From Candidatus Latescibacterota bacterium (GTDB lineage: Bacteria; JAAXHH01): 64,000 bases of DNA. Of this stretch, positions 36,361-46,173 are shown piece by piece. The stretch is taken from contig JAAXHH010000034.1 in the NCBI GenBank assembly GCA_012270975.1, positions 62,001 through 126,000 on the forward strand. Reading direction: 5' to 3'. Each line of letters begins with the position of its first letter. The first letter of the stretch is position 1. The notes beneath the pieces are model-generated. The model saw nothing but the letters and a program-made list of their open reading frames with translations. It was not told the origin of the DNA and ran no database searches. The position numbers and the translations under genes are program-made.

Positions 36361-37746
36361 ATGTCACATACCCATGACGACGAACTCGTAGAGGAGATAT
36401 TACCGACTGGCCAGCCCCGGCTCCTCCGGGTACTGACCGCAAAAACCGGTACGGCGGTAATCATCGGCGCGATCATCGGATCGGGCATCTTCATGGTACC
36501 GAGCACTGTGGCCTCGCAGGTCGGCTCGCCCGCGCTCAGCCTGTTCGTGTGGATCATCGGGGGCGTGCTGGCCCTGGCGGGCGCCCTGTGCTACGCGGAA
36601 CTCGGCGCGGCCATACCGAGGAGCGGGGGCACCTACGCCTTCTTGAGGCGCGCCTACAACACGGACCTGATCGCCTTTCTTTTCGGGTGGGCCTTTCTCT
36701 TCATCATCATCACCGGGGCCATGGGCGCGGTGGCCACCGTTTTCGCCCGGTACGCCGGCGGACTCTTCGGCATTGAAGATCTCTGGACCGAACGGTGGCT
36801 GGCCGTAGGATGCATTCTGTTCCTGACCGTGGTCAACTCCCTGGGCGTCAAGATCGGCGGATCGGTTCAGAACGTGTTCGCCTTCATCAAGGTCGGCGCC
36901 GTCCTGGCCGTCATCCTCCTCGGGTTTTCCCTGGCATCGGGGACGGAAGTCTCCTGGACTCCGCTGGTGCAGGAAAAGACGGGGACCGCGCTTCTGGGTG
37001 GCCTGAGCCTGGCGATCCTGGGCGCGCTGTTTGCCTACAACGGCTGGTTTTTCGTGACGTTCATCGCGACTGAGATCAAGGACCCGGCACGGAGCATTCC
37101 ACGGGCGATATTCGCCGCGCTGGCGATCGTGGCCACGGTCTATATCCTGGCCAATGTCGTCTACCTGACGGTCCTGTCCTTCGAAGAACTCCAGGCGTCC
37201 CGCCGGCCGGCCGCCGATACCCTCCAGGCCCTGGTGGGACCCTCGGGCGCGATGGCCATTTCGGCGGCGATCATGCTGACGACCTTCGGAACGGTCAACG
37301 CCCAATTGATGGTGGCGCCCCGGGTCTATCACGCCATGGCGAACCACGAGATCTTCTTCCGAGTTTGCCAGTATGTGCACCCCCGTTTCCGGACGCCGGT
37401 GGTTTCCATCGTGATGCAGGGGCTATGGGCTTCGGTCTTCGCGCTGACCGGAACCTTCGTCGAGATCGTCAGTTTCGCCATGTTCTACACCTACGTATTC
37501 CTTACGCTGGCGGTTGTCGGTCTCATGATACTGCGGAGGAAGGAACCGGACCTGCACCGGCCGTACCGGGTGTGGGGCTATCCCGTGACCCCCGTCCTGT
37601 TCCTCCTGATCGCCGTGGGCGTTCTGGTCAACGCCTTAATCGGCGACTACACGCGACCGTTGCTGGGTCTCCTGATCCTGGCCATCGGACTACCCTTCTA
37701 CTTTTACTGGAAAAGGCAGCAACGGGCGAATCCTGCGGGAGAGTAG
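36361..37746 (+). CDS. APC-superfamily amino acid permease
   Basis: 461 residues, about twelve membrane helices. The first helix motif IIGAIIGSGIFMVP and CYAELGAAIPRSGGTYAF are characteristic of LAT/APC amino-acid transporters. It sits 40 bases after the dioxygenase gene and just before a sulfatase. Import or exchange of an aromatic amino acid would fit the flanking tyrosine- and tryptophan-type degradation genes, but this is inference. Confidence 0.9.
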   Translation: MSHTHDDELVEEILPTGQPRLLRVLTAKTGTAVIIGAIIGSGIFMVPSTVASQVGSPALSLFVWIIGGVLALAGALCYAELGAAIPRSGGTYAFLRRAYNTDLIAFLFGWAFLFIIITGAMGAVATVFARYAGGLFGIEDLWTERWLAVGCILFLTVVNSLGVKIGGSVQNVFAFIKVGAVLAVILLGFSLASGTEVSWTPLVQEKTGTALLGGLSLAILGALFAYNGWFFVTFIATEIKDPARSIPRAIFAALAIVATVYILANVVYLTVLSFEELQASRRPAADTLQALVGPSGAMAISAAIMLTTFGTVNAQLMVAPRVYHAMANHEIFFRVCQYVHPRFRTPVVSIVMQGLWASVFALTGTFVEIVSFAMFYTYVFLTLAVVGLMILRRKEPDLHRPYRVWGYPVTPVLFLLIAVGVLVNALIGDYTRPLLGLLILAIGLPFYFYWKRQQRANPAGE

Positions 37747-37754
37747 GCGGCCAC

Positions 37755-39164
37755 ATGCGTCCACCGCACATCATCTACATCCTGTCCGATGAACACGCCG
37801 GCATGGCCATGGGCCACGCGGGGGATCCCAACCTGCGGACGCCCAACATGGACCGCATGGCCGCGGAGGGGGTGAGCTTCGTGCGCGCCCGGGCCAACTG
37901 TCCCGTGTGCACGCCTTCGCGGGGCACCATATTCTCGGGCCGCCACGCCCACGCCGGCCCGGTGCAGGGTTTTCACGACGTGTACAAGCCAGCGGCGCCG
38001 AGCGCGGCAACCATACTTCGTGAAGCCGGTTATCATACCGCCTATTTCGGCAAGTGGCACTGCGGGACGGTGCGCGACCAGATCCCCCCGGAGGTGCGGC
38101 GCGACCCGGGTTACTATGACCTCGAAGCGGCGCCGCGCACGCCGGAGTTCCACCGGGGCGGTTTCCAGGACTGGTACGGATTCGAGATGAACAACGCGCC
38201 CTTCAAGGGGTTTTACTACCGGGAAAGCGACGTCGATCCCACGCGCATGCCGGGCTATCAGACCGACGCGTTGACCGACATGGCCCTCGCGTACCTTCGG
38301 GACTACGACGGGGACCGGCCACTCTTTCTCGTCCTCAGCGTGGAGCCGCCCCACTGGCCCCTCGAAGCGCCGGATGCCTGCATGCGGTTCGATCCGGCGT
38401 CCCTGAAGACCCGCCCGAATTTCGGCGGCAACCCCGGCCTCCGGGATCGGCTCGCGGCGTATTACGCCATGATCGAAAACCTGGACGGGAACATCGGCCG
38501 GATACTCGACGCGTTGGGGGAAATGGACGGATTTCGGGACAACACGATTACGGTGTACTTTTCGGATCACGGCGACTTCATGGGAAGCCATGGACAGATG
38601 GAGGACAAGGGTCATCCCCACGAAGAATCCGTCCGGGTACCCGCGATCTTTCACGGACCCGGGATCCTGGGGCCCCAGGGCGCGCGGATGGACCCGTTCA
38701 GCCTGGTGGACATGGCGCCCACGACCCTGGGCCTGGCGGGGGTGCCCGTGCCCGAACACATGCAGGGCGCCGATTTCTCTCCGGCCTGCAGGGGCGCGGA
38801 CTTCGACGCGCCTGAGGAAGTACTGCTCGAAATGGTAGGGGCTCCCAGGGTGCATTTCGACTATGCGGACTGGCGCGGTCTGGCCACGGACCGTTGGAAG
38901 TACGCCTTCTACGAGACCGGGCACGAACTGCTCTTCGACCTGTGGGAGGACCCTTACGAATCGCGTAACCTGGCGGACGCGAATCCGACCGTCCTGACGG
39001 ATATGCGGTCACGCCTGCTGGAACTGCTGGAAATCACGCGGGAACCTTATTTCGACGTCATCGTCAGGCACGGGGTCCGGCCCGACGGTCCGGCCCTGAA
39101 CATTTCCCGGCGAAGGCGGGAGGGCATCGCGCCATCCTGGGGCGACCTCATACGCAACGCCTGA
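37755..39164 (+). CDS. Sulfatase (arylsulfatase family, formylglycine type)
   Basis: 469 residues from ATG at 37755. The sulfatase signature CTPSRGTIFSG has the Cys (residue 52) that is converted to formylglycine. Metal residues lie in ILSDEHAG and YFSDHGDFMGSHG; the Lys/His core is GKWHCG and KGHPHEE. No signal peptide is visible, so it may act in the cytoplasm or use another export route. It hydrolyses a sulfate ester of unknown alcohol, perhaps an aromatic or sugar sulfate. Nine bases follow the permease gene. Confidence 0.9.
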   Translation: MRPPHIIYILSDEHAGMAMGHAGDPNLRTPNMDRMAAEGVSFVRARANCPVCTPSRGTIFSGRHAHAGPVQGFHDVYKPAAPSAATILREAGYHTAYFGKWHCGTVRDQIPPEVRRDPGYYDLEAAPRTPEFHRGGFQDWYGFEMNNAPFKGFYYRESDVDPTRMPGYQTDALTDMALAYLRDYDGDRPLFLVLSVEPPHWPLEAPDACMRFDPASLKTRPNFGGNPGLRDRLAAYYAMIENLDGNIGRILDALGEMDGFRDNTITVYFSDHGDFMGSHGQMEDKGHPHEESVRVPAIFHGPGILGPQGARMDPFSLVDMAPTTLGLAGVPVPEHMQGADFSPACRGADFDAPEEVLLEMVGAPRVHFDYADWRGLATDRWKYAFYETGHELLFDLWEDPYESRNLADANPTVLTDMRSRLLELLEITREPYFDVIVRHGVRPDGPALNISRRRREGIAPSWGDLIRNA

Positions 39165-39200
39165 CGCGGACGTATCCTGCCCAATCCAGGGGGAAACGAC

Positions 39201-40151
39201 ATGCTGGAACAGTTTCAACGCGACGGCTACATCCTCGTTCCTGACGTTTTCAGCGCCGAAGAAATGGACGCCGCGCTGGATGCCATGGAGCGGAATTTCT
39301 ACGGCAAATCCTACGCGTCCTGGCTCGGGGACTTCGAACGCGGCGAACAGGTATCCGTGGGAGACGGGTTCACCACGAAGCAGGACGAGGTGGTGGGAAG
39401 ATCCCAGTTCCCCGTCGGCGATCCGGCGCTCGACCGGCTCCTCGAGAACGACCGTTACCTCGATCTCTTCGAGCTGTTCCTGGGCGACCGGCCCAGCTAC
39501 TGCAACGCTCACCTCTTCATGCGCACGGGACCGGTGGACGAGCGGTATCCCGACGAAACATGGAGCGGGTATCACGTCGACCACAACACCAACTGCGTCC
39601 TTCCTCCGTCCATGGACGCCGGGCGATTCTCGTATGTCAACTCCGGCGTGTACCTCCATGACGTAACCGACGACGGCGCGCCCATGCTGCTGGTACCCGG
39701 TTCGCATACCCGGGCGGCCGAGGTCTTCGCCGAGGGATGGGAAACAGGCAACATGGCGAGCGTCACCCACGTGCGGGACATCCGCAAGGCTGGCCTGCAA
39801 GATCCGGTCCCGGCCGTAGGCACGAGGGGAACCGCCGCCTTCTATTCCTCCTACCTGCTCCATTCGGCGCAGCCCTTCCGGAACAAGAAGAAGCAAAGGG
39901 CGTTCTGGACGCTGTCCATGTGCCGCCGCGACGCCGACCGGTGGACCCGGTTTGCGAACCCATTCATCTACGGCGAGCGGGAGTACATGCTTCCCTTCAT
40001 CACGCAGACGACGCCCCGCGTGCGGTCGCTCTTCGGCTGGCCCGAACCCGGTCACCCGTACTACACGACACAGACCCTGGGCCTTCTCGCGCAGGCCTTT
40101 CCGGGTATCGACCTGGACCCCTATCGCGATGCGCTGTCCCGGGCATCATGA
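39201..40151 (+). CDS. PhyH-family dioxygenase (fourth)
   Basis: 316 residues. Iron site GYHVDHNTN (His, Asp) and distal His in YLLHSAQPFRNKKKQRAFW with basic residues for 2-oxoglutarate. SGVYLHDVTDDGAPMLLVPG is the family core. It lies between the sulfatase and the kynurenine genes; the promoter at 40154 separates it from the latter. Substrate unknown. Confidence 0.86.
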   Translation: MLEQFQRDGYILVPDVFSAEEMDAALDAMERNFYGKSYASWLGDFERGEQVSVGDGFTTKQDEVVGRSQFPVGDPALDRLLENDRYLDLFELFLGDRPSYCNAHLFMRTGPVDERYPDETWSGYHVDHNTNCVLPPSMDAGRFSYVNSGVYLHDVTDDGAPMLLVPGSHTRAAEVFAEGWETGNMASVTHVRDIRKAGLQDPVPAVGTRGTAAFYSSYLLHSAQPFRNKKKQRAFWTLSMCRRDADRWTRFANPFIYGEREYMLPFITQTTPRVRSLFGWPEPGHPYYTTQTLGLLAQAFPGIDLDPYRDALSRAS

Positions 40152-40153
40152 TC

Positions 40154-40183
40154 TTGACAACAACGCGCGTTACCCGTTATCCT
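40154..40183 (+). promoter_or_regulatory. Promoter of the kynurenine/3-hydroxyanthranilate genes
   Basis: TTGACA (40154-40159), 18-base spacer, TATCCT (40178-40183, four of six). It starts two bases after the PhyH stop codon and about 117 bases before the ACMSD start, so the kynurenine set can be expressed apart from the upstream genes. Confidence 0.55.
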
Positions 40184-40299
40184 GATTCTGCATAGACCGT
40201 CTCTTTCAGATCGCACAGAACGCGGGAAGCATCGCCGAAAAACGCTCCGGGATGGCGGTCCATACGTCCCGCCACTGCCCCACAACCTCTCCAGGAACC

Positions 40300-41364
40300 A
40301 TGTGCGACTACGCCGGCTCCGGCCCCATACCCAAGATCGACATCCATACCCATATCCTGCCGGAAAACTGGCCCGATCTGCACAAGCGGTACGGTTACGG
40401 GGGATTCGTCGAGCTGGACCACTACCGTCCGGGGTGCGCGCGCATGATGATCGACGGCAGGCGGTTCCGAGAAATCCAGGCCAACTCGTGGGATCCGCCG
40501 ACCCGGATCGGGGAATGCGACACCGCCGGAGTGCACGTCCAGGTCCTGTCCACCGTCCCGGTGATGTTCAGCTACTGGGCTCAGCCCGCGGACGCGCTGG
40601 ACCTCTCCCGCATGCTCAACGACCACATCGCCGAGGTGACCCGCACCTGGCCCCGCCGGTTCATCGGCCTGGGGACCGTGCCCATGCAGGCGCCCGACCT
40701 GGCCATTCGGGAAATGGAGCGGTGCGTCCGGGAGCTGGGGCTGTCCGGCATCGAGATCGGGACCCATATCAACGGGAACAACCTGAGCGAACCCCACCTG
40801 TTTCCGGTGTTCGAAGCGGCGGCGGAACTGGGAGCGGCCGTGTTCATCCATCCCTGGGACATCATGGGCCAGGAGACCATGGAGAAGTACTGGCTGCCCT
40901 GGCTGGTGGGCATGCCCGCAGAGACCTCCCGGGCGATATGCTCCATGATCTTCGGGGGAGTCTTCGAGCGGCTGCCGGCGCTGCGCGTGGCCTTTGCCCA
41001 CGGCGGGGGTTCCTTTCCGGCGACCATCGGGCGAATCGACTACGGTTTTCAGATCCGCCCCGACCTGTGCGCGGTGGACAACGACGTGCTGCCCAGCGCC
41101 TACCTGGGCAGATTCTACCTGGATTCCCTGGTGCACGACAGCCGCATCCTGGACTACCTGATCCACCTCATCGGGCCGGACCACATCGCCCTGGGATCGG
41201 ACTATCCCTTCCCCCTCGGTGAAGCGGTGCCGGGCAGGATGATCGAATCCATGGACCACCTGGACGATGACGTCAAATCCAGGCTGCTGTACCGTTCCGC
41301 GCTTGCCTGGCTGAACCTGGAAGCAGACCGGTTTTTCGACGGGACCAATCAGCCCCATGGATGA
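40300..41364 (+). CDS. acmsd: 2-Amino-3-carboxymuconate-6-semialdehyde decarboxylase
   Basis: 354 residues from ATG at 40300 with AGGA upstream; an in-frame start at 40252 is less likely. KIDIHTHILPENWPDLHKRYG, LSTVPVMFSYWAQ, RFIGLGTVPMQAPDLA, FAHGGGSFPATIGR and LGSDYPFPLGE match animal and bacterial ACMSD almost word for word. Zinc ligands include HxH in DIHTH, His in FIHPWD and Asp in GSDYP. It removes CO2 from the product of 3-hydroxyanthranilate dioxygenase, giving 2-aminomuconate semialdehyde. It overlaps kynureninase by eight bases. Confidence 0.95.
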   Translation: MCDYAGSGPIPKIDIHTHILPENWPDLHKRYGYGGFVELDHYRPGCARMMIDGRRFREIQANSWDPPTRIGECDTAGVHVQVLSTVPVMFSYWAQPADALDLSRMLNDHIAEVTRTWPRRFIGLGTVPMQAPDLAIREMERCVRELGLSGIEIGTHINGNNLSEPHLFPVFEAAAELGAAVFIHPWDIMGQETMEKYWLPWLVGMPAETSRAICSMIFGGVFERLPALRVAFAHGGGSFPATIGRIDYGFQIRPDLCAVDNDVLPSAYLGRFYLDSLVHDSRILDYLIHLIGPDHIALGSDYPFPLGEAVPGRMIESMDHLDDDVKSRLLYRSALAWLNLEADRFFDGTNQPHG

Positions 41365-42634
41365 TCGACTCGATTTCAGCATGAGCGCCTCCGACATGGA
41401 CGCCGGGGACGAATTGTCGCCAATCAGGTCGCGCTTTCATTTTCCGAGGACCGAAAAAGGAGCGGATTCGGTCTACCTGGTCGGCCATTCGCTGGGACTC
41501 CAGCCGAAAGCCGCGCGGGACTATGTGGACCGGGAGCTTGAAGCCTGGCGAAGGCTGGGGGTCGAGGGACATTTCGAGGGGGACAACCCCTGGATGCCCT
41601 ACCACGAGGCATTGGCGGAACCGCTGGCACGGCTCGCCGGCGCCCTGCCCATCGAAGTCGTGGCCATGAATACCCTCACGGTGAATCTGCACCTGATGCT
41701 GGTCTCATTCTACCGTCCCACGCCGGAGAGGCACCGGATCCTTATCGAGGGCTCCGCATTCCCATCCGACCAGTACGCCGTCGCTTCACAGGCCGCCTGG
41801 CACGGCTTCGATCCCGCCGAGAGCGTGATCGAGCTACGGCCCCGGGAAGGGGAAGACTTCATCCGCACGAGGGACGTCGAAGAACTGCTCGAGCAGGAAG
41901 GCGAGACCATTGCCCTGGTCTTCCTTGGCGGGGTGAACTACCTCACCGGGCAGGCCTTCGACATGGAACGGATCGCCGAGGCGGGCCGCCGGCAGGGGTG
42001 CGTCGTGGGATACGACCTCGCCCACGCCATCGGCAACCTGGAACTGAGGCTTCACGACTGGGACGTCGACTTCGCCGTCTGGTGTTCCTACAAGTACCTG
42101 AACGGCGGCCCCGGCTGCGTGGGCGGGTGCTTCGTTCACGAACGGCACGGACGGAGTGACGACCTGCCCCGGTTCGCCGGATGGTGGGGGCACGACAAGG
42201 CGACCCGGTTCCGAATGCCTGAGGTCTTCGAGGCGACCCCGGGGGCGGAAGGCTGGCAGCTCAGCAACCCCCCCATCCTCCCGCTGGCGGCGCTGCGCGC
42301 CTCGCTGGAACTGTTCGACGAGGCGGGTATGGACCGGCTGCGCGCAAAGAGCGAGCGGTTGACCGGGTACCTGGTTCACCTGCTCCGGACCCGCTTCCCG
42401 GATGGCCTGTCCATCATCACGCCGGCGGACGCCGAACAGCGCGGATGCCAGGTTTCACTCAGGACGGGACCGGAAGGGCGCCGCGTGCACCGGCATCTGT
42501 CGGAACACGGCATCTGGTGCGACTGGCGCGAGCCCGACGTGATCCGCGTCGCCCCCGTGCCGCTGTACAACAGCTATTCGGACGTTCATCGCTTCGTGGA
42601 GGTCATGGCGGAGGGGATGGGATCGGCCGGTTGA
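41357..42634 (+). CDS. kynU: Kynureninase
   Basis: 425 residues, usual size. PLP Lys is in WCSYKYLNGGPGCVGG; GYDLAHAIGNLELRLHDWDVD carries the PLP Asp; NSLGLQP-like GHSLGLQPKAA is near the N-terminus. Cleaves 3-hydroxykynurenine (and kynurenine) to 3-hydroxyanthranilate (anthranilate) and alanine. Its ATG lies within the end of the ACMSD gene (ATGGATGA), so translation is coupled, and KMO follows 49 bases on. Confidence 0.95.
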   Translation: MDDRLDFSMSASDMDAGDELSPIRSRFHFPRTEKGADSVYLVGHSLGLQPKAARDYVDRELEAWRRLGVEGHFEGDNPWMPYHEALAEPLARLAGALPIEVVAMNTLTVNLHLMLVSFYRPTPERHRILIEGSAFPSDQYAVASQAAWHGFDPAESVIELRPREGEDFIRTRDVEELLEQEGETIALVFLGGVNYLTGQAFDMERIAEAGRRQGCVVGYDLAHAIGNLELRLHDWDVDFAVWCSYKYLNGGPGCVGGCFVHERHGRSDDLPRFAGWWGHDKATRFRMPEVFEATPGAEGWQLSNPPILPLAALRASLELFDEAGMDRLRAKSERLTGYLVHLLRTRFPDGLSIITPADAEQRGCQVSLRTGPEGRRVHRHLSEHGIWCDWREPDVIRVAPVPLYNSYSDVHRFVEVMAEGMGSAG

Positions 42635-42683
42635 CCTTGTTTTGATTCCGGTTCATTCCGGTCCCGATCCGTGAGAGGGTGCC

Positions 42684-44060
42684 ATGGGTGTCAAGCGGGA
42701 GACCATTACCCTGGTGGGCGCGGGTCTTGCCGGATCCCTGCTGGCGATCTTTCTCGCCCGGCGGGGATTCCGGGTCGAGGTGTACGAGAAGCGGCCCGAT
42801 ATCCGCCGGGCGTCATCCGGCGCCGGCCTGGCCGGCCAGGCCGGCCGCTCGATCAATCTGGCCATGTCCGTCCGCGGACTCCATGCCCTGGGGCAGATCG
42901 GCCTGAAGGACGAAGTCCTCGCCATGGCCATTCCCATGGCGGGCCGGCTGATCCATCCCGTGGAAGGCGAGCAGGTTCTCCAGCCCTACGGCCAGCGGGA
43001 CGACGAGGTCATTTACTCCGTCTCCCGCGGCGAACTGAACCAGGTCCTGGTCAGTGCCGCGGAGCGGCAGGACGGCGTGCGGCTTCACTTCAACGCCCGG
43101 TGCACCGGGTTGGAATTCCGCACCGGCGTGCTGTACGTCCGCGACGACGCGACCAACCACGTCCACTCGCTCCGCCCGACGCGGATCATCGGGGTGGACG
43201 GCTCCGCATCGGCCATCCGGACCGCCATGATGAACGCGGGGCGGTTCGACCTCTCCCAGCAGTACTTGACCCACGGGTACAAGGAACTGACCATTCCGGC
43301 CGGCCCGGACGGCGCATACAGGATGGTACCCAACGCCCTCCACATCTGGCCGCGGGGCCTGTACATGCTCATCGCGCTGCCCAACATGGACGGCAGTTTT
43401 ACCTGCACCCTCTTCTTTCCTCACGAAGGCGAGTACAGCTTCGCCAGCCTCCTGGACCCGGACAAGGTACGGGACTTTTTCAACAGACAGTTTCCCGACG
43501 CGACGGCGCTGATGCCCGATCTGCCCATCCTGTACCGCGACAATCCCACGGGCTCCCTGGTCACGCTCAAGTGCTTCCCCTGGCACTACCGCGACCGGGT
43601 CCTGCTTCTCGGTGACGCCGCCCACGCCATCGTGCCGTTCTTCGGCCAGGGAATGAACTGCGCTTTTGAAGACTGCACGGTCCTCGACGAATGTATCGAG
43701 GCGTACTGGCCGGACTGGGGGACGGTTTTCGAATCCTTCGGCCGCCGCAGGAAGGAAAACACGGACGCCATCGCCGACATGGCCCTGGCCAATTACGTCG
43801 AGATGCGCGACCTGGTGAGCGACCCCGGCTTTCAGTTGCGGCAGAAGGTGGGGTTCCTCCTGGAGCAGAAGTTTCCCGACCTGTTCATCCCGCGGTACTC
43901 CATGGTGTCGTTCCACCGGTTTCCCTACAGCGAGGCGCTGCACCGCGGCGAAGTCCAGGACGGAATCCTGCGGGAACTATGCGCTTCCATCTCCTCGGAA
44001 GACCAGGTCGACTGGGACAGGGCGAACCGCCTGGTCCGGGAGCGACTCGGCCCCCATTGA
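42684..44060 (+). CDS. kmo: Kynurenine 3-monooxygenase
   Basis: 458 residues. FAD-binding TLVGAGLAGSLLAIFLARRG at the N-terminus, the DG-like segment IIGVDGSASAIR, and LLLGDAAHAIVPFFGQGMNC (GD motif, highly KMO-like). The C-terminal membrane-associated helix of animal KMO is absent, as in bacterial forms. Converts kynurenine to 3-hydroxykynurenine using NADPH and O2. With KynU and HAO in the set it shows that the 3-hydroxyanthranilate branch, not anthranilate, is used. Confidence 0.95.
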   Translation: MGVKRETITLVGAGLAGSLLAIFLARRGFRVEVYEKRPDIRRASSGAGLAGQAGRSINLAMSVRGLHALGQIGLKDEVLAMAIPMAGRLIHPVEGEQVLQPYGQRDDEVIYSVSRGELNQVLVSAAERQDGVRLHFNARCTGLEFRTGVLYVRDDATNHVHSLRPTRIIGVDGSASAIRTAMMNAGRFDLSQQYLTHGYKELTIPAGPDGAYRMVPNALHIWPRGLYMLIALPNMDGSFTCTLFFPHEGEYSFASLLDPDKVRDFFNRQFPDATALMPDLPILYRDNPTGSLVTLKCFPWHYRDRVLLLGDAAHAIVPFFGQGMNCAFEDCTVLDECIEAYWPDWGTVFESFGRRRKENTDAIADMALANYVEMRDLVSDPGFQLRQKVGFLLEQKFPDLFIPRYSMVSFHRFPYSEALHRGEVQDGILRELCASISSEDQVDWDRANRLVRERLGPH

Positions 44061-44114
44061 CCGAAGCGCGCGGCGGTACGCGGGATGAGGCCCTGTCGAG
44101 CGGCGCCCGGCGGC

Positions 44115-44143
44115 TTGACAGGCCATCCGGCCAGGTCTACATT
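44115..44143 (+). promoter_or_regulatory. Internal promoter before the AMSDH gene
   Basis: TTGACA (44115-44120), 17-base spacer, TACATT (44138-44143, four of six). It lies in the 154-base gap between kmo and the dehydrogenase gene, so the last three genes of the pathway may also be transcribed alone. Confidence 0.5.
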
Positions 44144-44214
44144 GCATATAACCTTTCGCGGCGTTCAGGACCGGGCGCCGTCACTACCCATTCCCCAGCA
44201 ATTCCCGCAGCGAT

Positions 44215-45654
44215 ATGCATATACTCAATTACATCGGCGGCGACCTGCGCGAACCGGCCGGCGGCGGTTACCTGGACAATGTGGATCCCGCCACGGCAAC
44301 CGTGCTGGGCAGGATTCCGGACTCGGACGCCCGGGACGTGGAAGAAGCGGTGAAGGCGGCGGAAAACGCCTACCCGGCCTGGTCGTCCCTGTCCGCCCGG
44401 GAGCGTTCCCTGCATCTGCTCCGCATCGCCGACCTGATCGAAGAAAAACGGGAAGAGCTGGCCCTGGCGGAATCGGACGATACGGGTAAGCCGGTGGTCC
44501 TGGCTGAGACTGTGGACATTCCCCGGGCCGCGAGCAACTTCCGGTTCTACGCCACGGCCATAGAGCACTTCGCCAGCGAAGCCCACGCCATGGGCAAAAC
44601 CGCCCTCAATTACACCCTGCGCGCCCCCATCGGCATCGCCGGTTGCATTTCGCCTTGGAACCTGCCGCTATACCTGCTGACGTGGAAGATCGCGCCGGCG
44701 CTGGCCGCTGGCAACTGCGTGATCGGCAAGCCCTCGGAACTGACGCCCACCACCGCGTTCCTGCTGTCCGGGATCTGCATGGACGCGGGACTGCCCGCGG
44801 GGGTGCTGAACATCGTGCACGGCTATGGCCACAAGGCGGGAGCGGCCCTGGCGGAACATCCGCGGATCCCGGTCGTGTCCTTCACCGGCGGGACGGACAC
44901 GGGCAGGAAGATAGCGGCCGCGGCCGCCCCGCACTTCAAGCGGGTCTCTCTCGAACTGGGCGGGAAGAACCCGAACATCGTCTTCGCGGACTGCCCCTAC
45001 GAGGATACGCTGCAGACCGCCCTGCTGTCCTCCTTCTCCAACCAGGGCGAAATATGCCTGTGCGGTCCGCGCATCTTCATCGAACGCCCCCTGTACGATA
45101 CCTTCCGCGACGATTTCGTCGAGCGTACCCGGCAACTGACGGTCGGCGATCCCCGGACTGCCGGCAATCGACTCGGAGCGGTCGTGTCGGAGGGCCACAT
45201 GGACAAGATCCTGTCCTATATCGAACTGGCCAGGGACGAAGGCGGACGAATCCTCTGTGGCGGCCACCGGGTCCGGGCGAACGGGCGCTGCCGGGACGGA
45301 TGGTTCGTTGCGCCCACCGTGATCGAAGGCCTGTCGCCGGACTGCCGGACCAACCAGGAAGAGATCTTCGGCCCCGTCGTCTCGCTCCTGCCCTTCGACA
45401 CCGAGGAGGAAGCGGTGACCCAGGCCAACGGCACGTCGTACGGCCTCGCGGCCATGCTGTGGACCGGCAACCTGGGCCGGGCTCATCGCGTCGCCGAGCG
45501 CCTGCACGCCGGCATCATCTGGATCAACTGCTGGATGCTGCGGGACCTCCGCACGCCCTTTGGCGGCATGAAACACTCGGGGGTGGGCCGGGAAGGGGGA
45601 TTCGAAGCCCTGCGATTCTTCACGGAACCCAAAAATGTGTGTATCAAAGTATAG
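44215..45654 (+). CDS. 2-Aminomuconate-6-semialdehyde dehydrogenase
   Basis: 479 residues. ALDH catalytic Cys in NQGEICLCGPRIFIE, Glu in SLELGGKNPN, and the NAD region GKPSELTPTTAFLL. Closest by eye to AMSDH and 2-hydroxymuconate semialdehyde dehydrogenases. Oxidises the ACMSD product to 2-aminomuconate. It is a distant paralogue of the HpaE-like enzyme at 33794. Followed by an about 90-base spacer with imperfect repeats around CCGCAAxACGGTC, then the deaminase. Confidence 0.9.
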   Translation: MHILNYIGGDLREPAGGGYLDNVDPATATVLGRIPDSDARDVEEAVKAAENAYPAWSSLSARERSLHLLRIADLIEEKREELALAESDDTGKPVVLAETVDIPRAASNFRFYATAIEHFASEAHAMGKTALNYTLRAPIGIAGCISPWNLPLYLLTWKIAPALAAGNCVIGKPSELTPTTAFLLSGICMDAGLPAGVLNIVHGYGHKAGAALAEHPRIPVVSFTGGTDTGRKIAAAAAPHFKRVSLELGGKNPNIVFADCPYEDTLQTALLSSFSNQGEICLCGPRIFIERPLYDTFRDDFVERTRQLTVGDPRTAGNRLGAVVSEGHMDKILSYIELARDEGGRILCGGHRVRANGRCRDGWFVAPTVIEGLSPDCRTNQEEIFGPVVSLLPFDTEEEAVTQANGTSYGLAAMLWTGNLGRAHRVAERLHAGIIWINCWMLRDLRTPFGGMKHSGVGREGGFEALRFFTEPKNVCIKV

Positions 45655-45743
45655 CGGACGTATTCGCAAGACGGTCCGCAAGTTAGTCGGCAGGTCAGTC
45701 CGCAAAACGGTCTGCGAAAGCAGGCTTAGTACGGAGACCCCTA

Positions 45744-46157
45744 TTGCATCAGCATTATGACTCCGATCGCGCCCCCGAACCGGTGGGCCCCTATCCCCAT
45801 GCCCGCCGCGTGGGGAACCTGCTGTTCCTTTCGGGCATCGGTCCCCGCGCCAGGGGTCAGCAGGCTATCCCGGGGGTGACCCTGGGTCCCGACGGCGAGA
45901 TCGAATCCTACGATATCGAGGCACAGTGCCACTCGGTCTTCCATAACGTGCGCTGCATACTCGAAGACGCGGGCAGTGCCTGGGAGAACCTGGTGGATGT
46001 CACCGTGTACCTCACCGACATGGATGAGGACTTCGCCGTGTTCAACCGGATCTACCGCGAGTATTTCAAGGAGAACCCGCCCTGCCGTACCACGGTCGGT
46101 GTTTCCCGGCTGCCCACCCCGATCGCCATCGAACTGAAGTGTATTGCCACCATTTGA
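45744..46157 (+). CDS. RidA-family protein, probable 2-aminomuconate deaminase
   Basis: 137 residues; start is TTG at 45744 with GGAG upstream and no in-frame ATG. The family Arg in CRTTVGVSRLPTPIAIELK and the N-terminal PVGPYPHARRVGNLLFLSG-like region are typical of the RidA fold. In nitrobenzoate and 3-hydroxyanthranilate degraders a RidA-family enzyme (AmnD/NbaF) deaminates 2-aminomuconate to 4-oxalocrotonate. Its place between AMSDH and HAO supports that job; general enamine deaminase is the alternative. Confidence 0.88.
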   Translation: MHQHYDSDRAPEPVGPYPHARRVGNLLFLSGIGPRARGQQAIPGVTLGPDGEIESYDIEAQCHSVFHNVRCILEDAGSAWENLVDVTVYLTDMDEDFAVFNRIYREYFKENPPCRTTVGVSRLPTPIAIELKCIATI

Positions 46158-46173
46158 GCAAGGAGGTACGATC